Source: a bacterium (GTDB lineage: Bacteria > Myxococcota > UBA727 > JAUIJE01). From it: a DNA stretch of 64,000 nucleotides. The position numbers and the translations under genes were made by a program. The stretch is from the NCBI GenBank assembly GCA_030431455.1, contig JAUIJE010000003.1:672850-736849 (forward strand), read 5' to 3'. The notes under the pieces are model-generated. The model did no database searches, was not told where the DNA came from, and saw only the letters and a program-made list of their open reading frames with translations. Below, piece by piece: positions 1-8,585 of this stretch (the first letter of the stretch is position 1; each line of letters starts with the position of its first letter).

Positions 1-2
1 GT

Positions 3-224
3 CCCGACCAGCTCGAGGTCGCGCGCGAAGCCCGGGCCATGCTCGCGGCCTACGACGAGGTCAAGGACCTCGTCGAGGTGGGCGCGTACGTGTCCGGCAG
101 CAAGCCGCGCACCGACCGGGCCATCGGCCTGCGCGATCCCTTGAACAGCTTTTTGCGCCAAAGCCCCGGTGAGCACACCACGCGCGACGAGGCCATCGAC
201 CGCTTGCGGGAGGTGCTGCGATGA
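3..224 (+). CDS. fliI: Flagellum-specific ATPase FliI, C-terminal fragment
   Basis: The window opens inside this gene; only the last 73 codons are present. The fragment carries the typical FliI tail: a helical segment, a stretch reading LVEVGAYVSGSKPRTDRAI, and a conserved end with LRDPLNSFLRQ. FliI is the hexameric ATPase of the flagellar type III export apparatus at the cytoplasmic face of the basal body. The Walker motifs lie upstream of the window. The stop codon overlaps the start of the next gene (ATGA), which suggests translational coupling. The identification rests on the C-terminal signature and on the flagellar genes that follow. Confidence 0.88.
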   Translation, partial: PDQLEVAREARAMLAAYDEVKDLVEVGAYVSGSKPRTDRAIGLRDPLNSFLRQSPGEHTTRDEAIDRLREVLR

Positions 225-811
225 CCGCGCCCGGCCGGAGCTTGGCCCTCGCCGCCGCCCTCGGCGCGGTGTTGTTCGCGGCGGTGGCGTGGGCCGCGGA
301 CGAGCCCACCTCGGATGTGCCCGCGGGGAGCGAGGCCTGGCCGAGCCCCGACGACAGCTACGCGTGCAAGCCGGTGGGCCACGCCGCGGGGGCGTTTTTG
401 TCCGAGATTTCTAAAAATATCAAATCGAAGCGCGCGGAGCTCGACCGCATCGAGGCGGCCAAGCAAGACCTCACCCGGCTGAAGCAAGAGCTCGTCGAGG
501 AGAGCCACAAGCTGCAGGCCCGCATCGACGAGTGGGACAAGCGCATGGCCGACACCAAGCGCAAAGAGGACGAGGCCGAACAAAAGCGCCAAGCCGAAGC
601 CAAAGAAGAGGGCCAGGCCAAGCTCGCCAAGGCGATCTCCAAGATGCCCCCGCCCTCCGCCGCCACCGTGCTCACCGGGCTCGACCCCGCGCTCGCTGCC
701 AACCTCCTCCGCCGCATGCCGCCCCAACAAGCCGGCGCCACCCTCGCGGCGATGAACCCCCAACAGGCGGCCCGCTTGACCACCACCGCCATCGAAGGAC
801 CCCAACCATGA
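221..811 (+). CDS. Flagellar MotE-like protein (signal peptide, coiled coil, MgtE-N-like domain)
   Basis: This 196-residue protein starts at an ATG overlapping the fliI stop and ends overlapping the fliK start. Residues 1-26 look like a Sec signal peptide ending in AWA. Residues about 60-135 are a highly charged coiled coil (KQDLTRLKQELVEE, KRKEDEAEQKRQ). Residues about 140-190 resemble the MgtE N-terminal fold found in MotE proteins (MPPPSAATVLTGLDP, AANLLRRMPPQQA). In rhizobia MotE is a periplasmic chaperone for a stator-associated protein, and similar genes often sit between fliJ and fliK. The slot after fliI is normally fliJ, but a better FliJ candidate lies reversed at 15804-16235. The exact role is inferred from fold and position. 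Confidence 0.7.
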   Translation: MTAPGRSLALAAALGAVLFAAVAWAADEPTSDVPAGSEAWPSPDDSYACKPVGHAAGAFLSEISKNIKSKRAELDRIEAAKQDLTRLKQELVEESHKLQARIDEWDKRMADTKRKEDEAEQKRQAEAKEEGQAKLAKAISKMPPPSAATVLTGLDPALAANLLRRMPPQQAGATLAAMNPQQAARLTTTAIEGPQP

Positions 812-2172
812 CCGACCATTTCCTCGGCAAGATCTCCCTGGTCAAAGTCCCCGCCCGCGACCCCGCCACCTCGCCGGAGCCGCGCGGGGACAAGGCCACC
901 GCCCTCACCCCGGCCGGCCGCTTCGCCGATCTGCTCGCCCAAATTGGGCAGAGCGGCACCGACGACGAAGCGTCTTCGCCGCTGCACGTGCACGCGCCGC
1001 TCAAGGGCCGCATCCCCCGCCACCCCGCGGGCTTCTCCACCGTGCCCGGGCCCGGAACCCCGGGCGACGACGAGGCCGAGGCCAATGCCTCTGGAGCGTT
1101 CGCGCGGATTCCCCAACGAGACAACCCCGCGCTGCGCCCGGCCCGCCCCCGGATCGACCACGGGTTTGACCTCGAGGGACGCGGGGACCCAGAGCTCGAA
1201 GACCCCTTCGGCGCCACCGCGACGCGGACCGGACCCCGGACCCCGGCCGCCGACGACGAGGCCGCGCGCGACGAACGCCGCGCCGGGCTCGCGGACATGA
1301 TGCCCGCGCCCCGCCGGCCGGTCGCCCGCGACGACGAACCCGACCACGGCCTGGACCCGCTCGTGCTCGCCTTCACCACCCCGATGGCCCGCCACATCGC
1401 GCGCCTCGACGGCACGTTGCCCACCGACGTCGAGTCGGACTTCGACGAACCCACGGTGGAGATTCGGCTTCCGCTGTCCTACCCCGTGCCCACCCCGGGC
1501 CTGGAGAACATCCCCCTGCTCGACGCCTTCGACGAGCCCCCCCAGAGCCCGCGGCCCGATCCGTTCGACATCCCCCAGCCCGACCCCCACGCCCCCCGCG
1601 CGTCCGCCGCCGATCGCGGCTACGACGTGGCCGAGCTCGACGCGATGCTGTTCGACCTCGACGCCCCGCGCTCGGTCGACGGGGCCATGGCCGGTCCCCC
1701 CACCATGCGGGCCCAGGCGGTGGCCGACGCGCTCACCCACCTCGGCGCCCCCGGGGCCATGGACCTGGCCAAGGTCCTGGAGGCGGCCTTGGTCGACGCG
1801 GCCCAGACCTCCCACGACGCGGCCTTCACCGTGGAGCTTCACCAGACCCACGCGCGCATCACCATGCCACTGGAAGGCAAGGACCCGCTGGAGCTCGAGG
1901 TCTACGTCGACCAAGACCGGGTGCGCATCCTCGCCTCCGGGTCGGCCGCGGACCTTCTGATGAAAAAGACCCGCGAGCTCGCCGGCGCCCTCGCCGACGC
2001 GGGCTTTTCCTTCGACGGCTGGCAACAGTCCGACGACGGCGGCGCGGCCCAAGACCATCGCGAAGACATCACCGAGCGCCTGTCGCGCCGGACCAGGGGC
2101 GGCCCCGCCCCCACCAAAAATGCCACTGCATCTACGACCTTGACCCGCGGCGCCCGCAGCGTGCTCGCCTGA
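808..2172 (+). CDS. fliK: Flagellar hook-length control protein FliK
   Basis: 454 residues from the ATG at 808, which overlaps the preceding stop by ATGA; an upstream in-frame ATG at 532 lies wholly inside the previous gene and is unlikely. The first ~300 residues are low-complexity and rich in Pro, Asp and Ala, as usual for the FliK ruler region. Residues about 330-420 form a compact C-terminal domain like Flg_hook ([32 protein letters not shown]), the substrate-specificity switch that contacts FlhB. FliK measures hook length and is itself exported. The gene lies directly before flgD, the hook cap gene, which is the standard order. The ruler part would not be recognisable by sequence alone. 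Confidence 0.82.
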   Translation: MTDHFLGKISLVKVPARDPATSPEPRGDKATALTPAGRFADLLAQIGQSGTDDEASSPLHVHAPLKGRIPRHPAGFSTVPGPGTPGDDEAEANASGAFARIPQRDNPALRPARPRIDHGFDLEGRGDPELEDPFGATATRTGPRTPAADDEAARDERRAGLADMMPAPRRPVARDDEPDHGLDPLVLAFTTPMARHIARLDGTLPTDVESDFDEPTVEIRLPLSYPVPTPGLENIPLLDAFDEPPQSPRPDPFDIPQPDPHAPRASAADRGYDVAELDAMLFDLDAPRSVDGAMAGPPTMRAQAVADALTHLGAPGAMDLAKVLEAALVDAAQTSHDAAFTVELHQTHARITMPLEGKDPLELEVYVDQDRVRILASGSAADLLMKKTRELAGALADAGFSFDGWQQSDDGGAAQDHREDITERLSRRTRGGPAPTKNATASTTLTRGARSVLA

Positions 2173-2182
2173 GGAGACCCCC

Positions 2183-2881
2183 ATGGCCATCGACCCCATC
2201 AACAGCACCCAGATCCTCCCCGGGCCCACGTCCACCACCCCCATCGGCAACAGCGCGCTGGGCAAAGACGAGTTCATGAAGTTGCTGCTCACCCAGATGG
2301 CCAACCAGGACCCCACCGAACCCCAGAGCAACGAGGAGTTCATCGCTCAGCTCGCGCAGTTTGCCGCGCTCGAAGCGAGCCAGACCCAAGCCGCGCAGCT
2401 CGACGCCCTGCTCGTGGCCCAGACCGCGGCCAACCAGCTCGGCGCGGTGGACCTGGTGGGCAAGAAGGTCACCTTCGAGACCGACCAGGTCACCCTCGAG
2501 GGGGGGGCGATGAAGGACCCGGTGCACGCGGTGCTCGACGGGCCCGCGGACCAAATCGTGGTGGTGGTCAAAAACGAGGAAGGCAAAGAGGTGGCGAAGA
2601 TCGAGATCCCCGCCGCCGACTTCCGACCGGGCGAGGCCATCCCCATCGCGTGGGACGGCATCGGCAACGACGGGCGCCGGGTGATGGATGGCACCTACAC
2701 CCTCCAGGTCACCGCCTCGCGGGGCGAAGCCACCGAACAAAAGGAAGCGGTCGACATCACGGTGCTCACCAAAGCCAAGGTCGACGGCATCTCGTTCGAC
2801 GAGGGCGTGCCCATGCTCATCCTCGGCGACACCCGCATGTTGATGAACGAGGTGGCCGAGGTCTGGGACGGCGCCGAGTAG
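2183..2881 (+). CDS. flgD: Flagellar hook assembly (capping) protein FlgD
   Basis: 232 residues. The N-terminal region contains the FlgD signature: [18 protein letters not shown] near residues 29-46, then [13 protein letters not shown] near 53-65. The C-terminal half has the Tudor/FlgD Ig-like pattern: a segment around [16 protein letters not shown], an acidic loop, and [19 protein letters not shown]. FlgD caps the growing hook and guides FlgE polymerisation, then leaves. It follows fliK by 10 nt with an AGGAG site just upstream. It ends 9 nt before the stop of a reversed gene, so the first operon probably ends here. Confidence 0.95.
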   Translation: MAIDPINSTQILPGPTSTTPIGNSALGKDEFMKLLLTQMANQDPTEPQSNEEFIAQLAQFAALEASQTQAAQLDALLVAQTAANQLGAVDLVGKKVTFETDQVTLEGGAMKDPVHAVLDGPADQIVVVVKNEEGKEVAKIEIPAADFRPGEAIPIAWDGIGNDGRRVMDGTYTLQVTASRGEATEQKEAVDITVLTKAKVDGISFDEGVPMLILGDTRMLMNEVAEVWDGAE

Positions 2882-2890
2882 CCGTCGACC

Positions 2891-3598
2891 TCAGGCGAGC
2901 AAAAAGCGGTACGCGTCCTCGAACGTTTGTTTGCCACCGGCCTCGATGAGCGCGCCGTGCGACACGATGATGCGATCAAAGTCGAACGAGAGCACGCGCT
3001 CGACAAAGGCGCGGGCTTTGTCCCGGTCGCGAAAGCTCTTCTTCAGGTCCCACGGGGGCGCGGGCTGTTGGTAGATGCCGCCCACCCGGCCCAACCAGCG
3101 CATCCACCAGGGGGCGTGCTCGTCGACGCACTCGAGCAGGTCACACAGGATCAACGTGCGGCTCGGCCGGTGACAGAACACCACTTCGTCCATCAACACC
3201 GAGCCTTGGGTCACGGCCTGGTCGAACACCGCGCCCCAGGTCCCGGCCGGGGCCTCGTCGGTGAGCACGCCCTCCGGGCTCAGGTCCCGCCGCTTCTTCT
3301 TCAGCTTGGGGGCCACGAACAGCCGGGCGTCGGGGTACGCGGCGACGAACGGCCCCATGTACAGGTGGTGGATGAAGTTGGGGGCGATGGCGAACGCCAC
3401 GTCCCCGAGGGCGTCGAGGTCGTTTTTGACGGTGGCGAGGGGGATCGGCGAGTGCACCCACAGCCGACCGTCAGGGAGACGACACACGGTCATGCGCGTG
3501 CCCATGGGCAGCCCAAAGAACCGCTGGGGGGCCTTGGCCACCCAGAGCCCGTCGGCAAACGGTTCGAGCACGGGCACGTGGTCGTCGGGCGTGTACAT
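2891..3598 (-). CDS. DUF4336-type metallo-hydrolase-like protein
   Basis: 235 residues on the opposite strand to its flagellar neighbours. The sequence matches the DUF4336 family, which has a degenerate metallo-beta-lactamase-like fold: FADGLWVAKAPQRFFGLPMG at the N-terminus, a WVHSPIPL stretch, APNFIHHLYMGPF and a late VSHGALIEAGG segment that would supply a metal-site His. No signal peptide or membrane segment is visible. Substrate and role are unknown. It separates flgD from flgE and is convergent with flgD (9 nt between stops), so it looks like an unrelated insertion into an ancestral flgD-flgE arrangement. Confidence 0.72.
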   Translation of the reverse strand: MYTPDDHVPVLEPFADGLWVAKAPQRFFGLPMGTRMTVCRLPDGRLWVHSPIPLATVKNDLDALGDVAFAIAPNFIHHLYMGPFVAAYPDARLFVAPKLKKKRRDLSPEGVLTDEAPAGTWGAVFDQAVTQGSVLMDEVVFCHRPSRTLILCDLLECVDEHAPWWMRWLGRVGGIYQQPAPPWDLKKSFRDRDKARAFVERVLSFDFDRIIVSHGALIEAGGKQTFEDAYRFLLA

Positions 3599-3647
3599 CG
3601 ACCTACCTTTCCGGGGCCGCGATCGTCAGCGCGGTGACGAAATCCGC

Positions 3648-3663
3648 TGGCACCTCTCGTGCA
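3648..3663 (+). promoter_or_regulatory. Sigma-54-type promoter upstream of flgE
   Basis: The bases TGGCACCTCTCGTGCA match the -24/-12 consensus (TGGCAC, 4-nt spacer, GTGCA). GG is at 3649-3650 and GC at 3661-3662, exactly 10 nt apart. The predicted start would be near 3674, giving a leader of about 37 nt before the flgE ATG at 3711, with AAAGGAG as ribosome site. Hook genes under sigma-54 control are common in polar-flagellate bacteria. Confidence 0.65.
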
Positions 3664-3710
3664 GTGTCATGGGCAACCGTCAACGGTTTGAACCCCCAAA
3701 GGAGCCCTCC

Positions 3711-4964
3711 ATGAGCCTCTACAGCGCGATGTACACCAGCGTCACCGGCCTGACCACCAGCAGCCAGGACCTCGGCGTCGTCAGCGACAACATCGCCAAC
3801 GCCAACACCATCGGCTTCAAAGGAAGCCGCGCGTCCTTCCAAGACATCCTCGGCATGAACTACGGCCCCCGCGGCCAAGGCGGCCTCGGCGCCCGCCTGC
3901 AAGCGATCCAGAAGATCCTCACCCAAGGCGCCCTGACCTCCACCGGGCTTGCCACAGATTTGGCGCTGCAGGGTCCGGGCTTCTTTATGGTCGAAGCCCC
4001 CGACGGCACCGCCGCCTACACCCGGGCCGGGCAGTTCACCGTCGACGAACAGGGCGACCTGGTGAACCTCGAGGGGCTCAAGGTGCAAGGCTACGGCGCG
4101 GACCCGATCACCGGTCAGGTCAGCGGCACCCTCGGCTCGCTGCAAGTGGGCAACGCCAGCACCCCGCCGAACGCCACCACCGAGATCATCGCCCGCGGCA
4201 ATCTCGAAGCGAGTGCGCCCAACCAAATCAACACCCCCTACGACCCCAACGACTCGGACTCGTACGAGCACTCCATCTCCACCGTGGTCTACGACAGCCT
4301 CGGCAACGCCATCGAAGCGCAGATTCATTTCGTGCAAAACGGCACTCCCGACGACTGGACCTTCCACGTCGTCACCGACGGCGGAAACCTCAACGGCGGC
4401 ACCCCCGGCGTGCTCACTGAAGTGGGCCAGGGTGACCTGACCTTTGACACCACCGGGGCGGTCACCGCCCAGTCCGCCACCACGTTCTCGTTCGACTTCT
4501 CCACCGGCGGCACCGCCCCGCAGGACATCGACATCGATCTGTCGGACATCACCGCCAACGCCAACACGTCGGCCACGTCGTTCATCAGCCAGGACGGCTA
4601 CACCGCGGGCGAGCTCGCCAACATCCAGATCGACAACGAGGGCAACATCGTGGGGGCCTTCACCAACGGCGAAAGCCGCACCCTCGGCCAGGTCGCCATC
4701 GCCGACTTCGCGGGGGCGGACAAGCTCGAGCGCCTCGGGGGCAACATGTTCCGTGAGACCCGCGACTCGGGCCCTCCCGTCGTCGGCGCGGCCGGCACCG
4801 GCGGGCGCGGCACCCTCGTGGCCGGGGCCCTGGAGCTGTCCAACGTCGACCTCGCCGGCGAGTTCGTCCGGATGATCGTCGCCCAACGCGGCTTCCAGGC
4901 CAACGGCAAGGCCATCACCACCGCCGACACCCTGCTCGGCGAACTGATGCAGCTCAAGCGCTAG
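3711..4964 (+). CDS. flgE: Flagellar hook protein FlgE
   Basis: 417 residues from the ATG at 3711, chosen for the AAAGGAG site 7 nt upstream and the family N-terminus; longer in-frame starts lie over the reversed gene. Residues about 27-42 contain the rod/hook motif DNIANANTIGFKGSR. A middle domain has ALQGPGFFMV, AYTRAGQFTVDEQG and LKVQGYG. The last 40 residues are the conserved C-terminal helix (NVDLAGEFVRMIVAQRGFQA). FlgE polymerises into the universal joint between rod and filament. Length is typical for a hook protein of the roughly 400-residue class. It begins the sigma-54-preceded operon that runs into fliL and the export genes. Confidence 0.96.
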   Translation: MSLYSAMYTSVTGLTTSSQDLGVVSDNIANANTIGFKGSRASFQDILGMNYGPRGQGGLGARLQAIQKILTQGALTSTGLATDLALQGPGFFMVEAPDGTAAYTRAGQFTVDEQGDLVNLEGLKVQGYGADPITGQVSGTLGSLQVGNASTPPNATTEIIARGNLEASAPNQINTPYDPNDSDSYEHSISTVVYDSLGNAIEAQIHFVQNGTPDDWTFHVVTDGGNLNGGTPGVLTEVGQGDLTFDTTGAVTAQSATTFSFDFSTGGTAPQDIDIDLSDITANANTSATSFISQDGYTAGELANIQIDNEGNIVGAFTNGESRTLGQVAIADFAGADKLERLGGNMFRETRDSGPPVVGAAGTGGRGTLVAGALELSNVDLAGEFVRMIVAQRGFQANGKAITTADTLLGELMQLKR

Positions 4965-5010
4965 GCCCTATTTTTCCGCTGACCGTCCCTGGCCGCTAGG
5001 AGACAATGCC

Positions 5011-5559
5011 ATGGCAGACGACAAGAAACCCGACGAAGGTGCCGACGACGCGCCCGCCAAATCCGGCGGGGGCGTCGTGCCCCTCATCCTCGGGGTGCTC
5101 AACCTTTTGGTCACCGGCGGCCTCGCCGCGGCCATCTTCCTCGGCCTCGGGCCGTCCAGCCCCGGCACCGCCGCCCCCGCCGACCAGGTGGGGGACGGCG
5201 GGGTCCCGCTCGACGAGAACGGCAAGCCGATCAAACCCAAAGAAGAGGACGAGGGCCCTGGCCCGCTGGTTCAGCTCGACGACTTTGTGGTCCAGCTTCG
5301 CAACCCCGAGTTCGATCGCTACGTGCGCGTGCGGTTTCACGTCGAGGTCAAGGACGACGACTACATCGCCGACATCGAGAAGAACGCCCCCATCATCCGC
5401 GATGACTTCATCCGCTACCTGTCCGACCGCACCTTCGAGGAGCTTCGCGGCTCTCAAGGCCTGAAGCGGACCAAAGAAGAGCTCTTCCAGCACCTCATCA
5501 CGGTCATTCCCCCCGAGAAGGTCAACAACCTCCTCATCACCAAGTTCGTGGTGCAATAA
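5011..5559 (+). CDS. fliL: Flagellar basal-body-associated protein FliL
   Basis: 182 residues with a short charged cytoplasmic tail, one transmembrane helix near residues 22-46 (VVPLILGVLNLLVTGG), a Pro/Ala-rich linker, and a periplasmic FliL domain (LDDFVVQLRNPEFDRYVRVR near 90-108, ending in LLITKFVVQ). FliL surrounds the stator and stabilises MotAB in the motor. The gene sits between flgE and fliM-fliN, as in many flagellar operons. A GGAG-containing ribosome site precedes the ATG. It ends one base before the start of the next gene. Confidence 0.93.
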   Translation: MADDKKPDEGADDAPAKSGGGVVPLILGVLNLLVTGGLAAAIFLGLGPSSPGTAAPADQVGDGGVPLDENGKPIKPKEEDEGPGPLVQLDDFVVQLRNPEFDRYVRVRFHVEVKDDDYIADIEKNAPIIRDDFIRYLSDRTFEELRGSQGLKRTKEELFQHLITVIPPEKVNNLLITKFVVQ

Positions 5560-5560
5560 C

Positions 5561-6943
5561 ATGCCGTCCCCCCTCGAACCCGAAGAACTCGGCTCCCTGA
5601 TGGCCGCCATCGGGGAGGCGGGACAGGCCGCGCGCAACCTCGGGCCCGAGCCCGTCCCCGTCGACCTCACCAACCCCGAGCGCAACATCCCCGAGCCCAT
5701 GCCCGCCCTCGAGGCGGCGCACGAACGGCTCGGGGCCCAGTTCGCCCGGGCGGTCGCGGGACGGACCCGGCGCCACTTCGCCATCTACCCGGGCCGCATC
5801 GTGCGCGCCCGGGGCGACGAGCTGCGCGACCTGATGGCCCCCCCCGCGGTCATCGCCGTGCTCGACGTGCTGCACAGCCGGGCCCAAGGCCTACTTATCC
5901 TCGAGCGCAACCTCGCCGAGGGACTGCTCTCGGCCGGCCTCGGCCTCGCCGCCGGGGCCGAGGCGCTCGAGCCCGGCGACGACCAGTTCACCCACCTCGA
6001 GCGCCTGGTCCTGCGGCGCATCCTGTCGCTGATCGAACGCCCGGTGTTCGACGCCTACCGCGACATCACCAAGCTCGGGATCAAGGTCGCGCGCATCGAG
6101 AGCGACCCCCGCTTGGCCGAGGTCATCGACCCCCGCGACGTGGCCCTGATGGCGTCGTTCACCGCGCGCGGCGAGCTCGAGGGCAGCTTCAAGCTCGCCC
6201 TGCCCTTCTCGGTGCTCGAGCGCGCCCGCCAAGAGCTCGTGCGCCTGCCCCCCCGCGACATCGTGCCCCCGCCGCCGACGCTGCTCACCCGCATGCGCTC
6301 GGCGGTCGAACACGTGAAGGTCCAAGTCGACGTCGACCTCGGCCGCCGCCCCTCGACCATGGCCCGGGTGGCCGGGCTCCGGGCCGGCGACATCGTGGCC
6401 CTCGACGCGGACGAAAACACCCCCCTGGCGGTGCGCGTCAACGGTCTGACGAAACTCTGGGGTTTCCCCACCGTGAGCGACGGTTCGTTGGCGGTCGAAG
6501 TCACCGCGCTGGCGGACAAGCTCGGCGATCCCGACGGCATTCCGCTTGGTTATGGGCCCGACGGGGGGGCGGACCAACCTGGCGCGGACCTTGAAAAACA
6601 AGGGACGTCCCCCGCCCTACCCGAGGCTTCCATGGCTGACACCAATCCCGACGAGAGCCTGGCCATGGCCGCGATGCCCACCGCACCGCTGGCCAAGCTC
6701 GATCTCGACGACGTTCAAGTTCACATCACGGTCCGGCTCGGCCGCACCACCCTCACCATCGGCGAGGTCATGCAGATGCAAACCGGCAGCGTGATCAAGC
6801 TCGACAAGGCCGCCGGCGAATCCCTCGACGTGCTCGTCAACGGCCGGCTCATCGGCAAGGGCGAGGCGGTGGTGGTCGGTGACCGCTTCGGGGTCCGGCT
6901 CACCTCGGTGCTCGAAAAAGACGACCTGGCCGGGGGGCAATGA
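5561..6943 (+). CDS. Flagellar motor switch FliM-FliN fusion protein
   Basis: 460 residues in one continuous frame. Residues 1-20 resemble the CheY-binding peptide of FliM (LEPEELGSLMAAI). Residues about 45-235 are the FliM middle domain (GRTRRHFAIYPGRI, FTHLERLVLRRIL). Residues about 245-325 form a first SpoA domain (VKVQVDVDLGRRPSTMARVAGL). A Gly/Pro linker follows, then residues about 375-455 form a second SpoA domain typical of FliN (VQVHITVRLGRTTLTIGEVM, LDVLVNGRLIGKGEAVVV). FliM and FliN are normally separate C-ring proteins. An in-frame ATG at 6632 with a GAGG site could also yield a 103-residue FliN alone. A run of 7 G at 6563-6569 precedes the junction; one extra G would bring a TGA at 6592 into frame and separate the genes, so a sequencing error must be excluded. 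Confidence 0.85.
   Translation: MPSPLEPEELGSLMAAIGEAGQAARNLGPEPVPVDLTNPERNIPEPMPALEAAHERLGAQFARAVAGRTRRHFAIYPGRIVRARGDELRDLMAPPAVIAVLDVLHSRAQGLLILERNLAEGLLSAGLGLAAGAEALEPGDDQFTHLERLVLRRILSLIERPVFDAYRDITKLGIKVARIESDPRLAEVIDPRDVALMASFTARGELEGSFKLALPFSVLERARQELVRLPPRDIVPPPPTLLTRMRSAVEHVKVQVDVDLGRRPSTMARVAGLRAGDIVALDADENTPLAVRVNGLTKLWGFPTVSDGSLAVEVTALADKLGDPDGIPLGYGPDGGADQPGADLEKQGTSPALPEASMADTNPDESLAMAAMPTAPLAKLDLDDVQVHITVRLGRTTLTIGEVMQMQTGSVIKLDKAAGESLDVLVNGRLIGKGEAVVVGDRFGVRLTSVLEKDDLAGGQ
6623..6634 (+). promoter_or_regulatory. Internal ribosome site and ATG for a free FliN
   Basis: GAGG at 6623-6626 is followed after 5 nt by an in-frame ATG at 6632-6634 inside the fliM-fliN fusion. Initiation here would give a 103-residue protein beginning MADTNPDES, the size of an ordinary FliN. 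In type III secretion C-rings (SpaO, YscQ) an internal start of this kind makes the free SpoA subunit. That it is used here is inference. Confidence 0.5.
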
Positions 6944-7623
6944 TGCAAAGCCTCCTCGCCGCCACCTGCTTGATGTGGTCCGCCGCCAGCGGGGCCCCCT
7001 CGCTCAGTGACATTGTAGCGCTGGGCGACGCCGCCCCCGTGCCGGTGGTGGCCGCGCCCCAAAAGGCCGAGACCCCCGCCCCCCTCACCGCGCCCCGGCT
7101 GAAGAAGGCCGCGCCCCCCGCCGAGCGGGCGCCGTTCCCCACCATCGCCGCGTCCGACGTCGGCCCCGAGACGATGCAGGGGTCGCTCAAGACCTGGCTG
7201 CTGCTCGGGGTGTTCGCCGCGGTGGGCCTGGTCCTGCTCAAGACCCGACGCAAAGGCATTGGCACCCGCACCATCTCCGTGATCGAACGGGTGGGTCTGG
7301 CCAAAGGCCGTGAGCTCTTGCTGGTCCAGGTCGCCGACCAGGTCATGATGCTCAGCTCGTCGGACAAGGGCGTGCACATCCTGCGCGACCACGTCGACAT
7401 CAAGGCCGCGGCCGAAGCCGCGCCCGCGGTGCCCAAGTCCTGGGTGCAGCACCTGTCCACCGCCCTGCACGGCCGGGTCCCCAGCCTCGACGAAGCCCTC
7501 GAGCCCATGCTCCCGAGCCCGGCCCCGTCGAGCAAAGCCATCGAGTCCACGGAGGACGCGGAGATTCGGCGCAAGCTGATGGCCGCGCTGTCCGCCGAAG
7601 GGCCCACCCGGAGGACGGCGTGA
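6940..7623 (+). CDS. fliO: Flagellar biosynthetic protein FliO
   Basis: 227 residues. A hydrophobic N-terminal segment (residues 1-18) is followed by a Pro/Ala-rich stretch, a transmembrane helix near residues 83-101 (LLLGVFAAVGLVLL), and a FliO-like cytoplasmic domain with ISVIERVGLAKGRELLLVQV. FliO is a poorly conserved assembly factor for the FliP pore of the export gate. Identification relies on this topology and on position directly before fliP. Two consecutive ATGs overlap the stop of the preceding gene; the first is taken as start. The C-terminal 70 residues are unusually long for FliO. The stop overlaps the fliP start. Confidence 0.85.
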   Translation: MMQSLLAATCLMWSAASGAPSLSDIVALGDAAPVPVVAAPQKAETPAPLTAPRLKKAAPPAERAPFPTIAASDVGPETMQGSLKTWLLLGVFAAVGLVLLKTRRKGIGTRTISVIERVGLAKGRELLLVQVADQVMMLSSSDKGVHILRDHVDIKAAAEAAPAVPKSWVQHLSTALHGRVPSLDEALEPMLPSPAPSSKAIESTEDAEIRRKLMAALSAEGPTRRTA

Positions 7624-8294
7624 ACCCCGCGCTCATCGAGCAAGGACTGACCCTCTCGGTCAACGGGGCGGTGTCCGGCCCGATGAAAATCTTCCTGCTG
7701 CTCACCGCGCTCTCGGTCCTGCCCGCGATCGTGATCTCGGTGACCAGCTTCGCGCGCATTGTCATTGTGCTGAGCCTGCTCCGCCAGGCGCTGGGCACGC
7801 CCCAGCTGCCGCCCAACCCGGTGCTCATCGGCTTGTCGCTGTTCATGACCGTGTTCGTGATGGGCGGGCCGCTCTCCACCGTATACGACACCGCGGTGGC
7901 GCCCATGCTCGACGACAAAGTGTCCATGACCGAGGCCTTGGCCCGGGCCGAGCGCCCCCTCGCCGACTTCATGCTCAGCCAGACCCGGGAGACGGACCTC
8001 GCGCTGTTCTACGACATGACCGACCTGCCCGCGCCCCAGACCCCCGAAGAGGTCTCGTTCCGGGTGCTGGTGCCCGCGTTTATGGTCAGCGAGCTGACCA
8101 CCGCGTTCACGATTGGGCTCTACCTGTTCATTCCGCTGCTGCTCATCGACCTGCTGGTGAGCGCCCTGCTCATGGCCCTGGGCATGATGATGGTGCCCCC
8201 GTCGATGATTTCGCTGCCGGTCAAGCTCGGGGTGTTCGTGCTCGCCGACGGGTGGTCGTTGGTCATCGGCAACCTCGCCAAGTCCTTCTCGTGA
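7620..8294 (+). CDS. fliP: Flagellar export gate protein FliP
   Basis: 224 residues from a GTG that overlaps the fliO stop (GTGA). Hydrophobic segments include FLLLTALSVLPAIVISVTSF near 23-42 with the family motif SFARIVIVLSLLRQALG, then PPNPVLIGLSLFMTVFVM, and a C-terminal pair with LFIPLLLIDLLVSALLMALG followed by MMMVPPSMISLPVKL. FliP forms the pentameric core of the export gate with FliQ and FliR. The protein is slightly shorter than enterobacterial FliP and lacks an obvious cleaved signal peptide, as in several phyla. Confidence is very high. Confidence 0.97.
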   Translation: MNPALIEQGLTLSVNGAVSGPMKIFLLLTALSVLPAIVISVTSFARIVIVLSLLRQALGTPQLPPNPVLIGLSLFMTVFVMGGPLSTVYDTAVAPMLDDKVSMTEALARAERPLADFMLSQTRETDLALFYDMTDLPAPQTPEEVSFRVLVPAFMVSELTTAFTIGLYLFIPLLLIDLLVSALLMALGMMMVPPSMISLPVKLGVFVLADGWSLVIGNLAKSFS

Positions 8295-8321
8295 CCCTTT
8301 GTGCTTGAGGCCTGATTCGCC

Positions 8322-8579
8322 ATGAACCCCGTCGAGATTCCCTTTGCCCTGGTGCGCGAGAGTTTCACCCTCCTCCTCGTGGTGGGGGGCCCCATCTTCG
8401 CCACCATCGTGTCGGTGGGTCTGTTCGTGGGGGCGCTCCAGGCCGCGACCCAGATCAACGACCCCGCGCTGAGCTTCGTACCCCGGATGATCGCCCTCGG
8501 CACCCTGCTGCTCGCGGCCGGGGGCTGGATGCTCGACACCCTGGTGGCCTTTTTCGTCGGGGCCGCGGGGAGGTTCTAG
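8322..8579 (+). CDS. fliQ: Flagellar export gate protein FliQ
   Basis: 85 residues with two transmembrane hairpin helices: residues about 16-38 (LLLVVGGPIFATIVSVGLFV) and 52-78 (MIALGTLLLAAGGWMLDTLV), joined by the conserved ALQAATQINDPALSFVPR loop. Size and sequence fit FliQ, which wraps the FliP/FliR channel. It lies 27 nt after fliP and 6 nt before fliR, in the universal P-Q-R order. Confidence 0.96.
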   Translation: MNPVEIPFALVRESFTLLLVVGGPIFATIVSVGLFVGALQAATQINDPALSFVPRMIALGTLLLAAGGWMLDTLVAFFVGAAGRF

Positions 8580-8585
8580 CCCGCG

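Noticed and set aside
358..2343. A 661-codon open frame on the minus strand across fliK
   Set aside because: It is a high-GC shadow of motE-like, fliK and flgD, which have clear family motifs; its product is Gly/Arg/Val low complexity.
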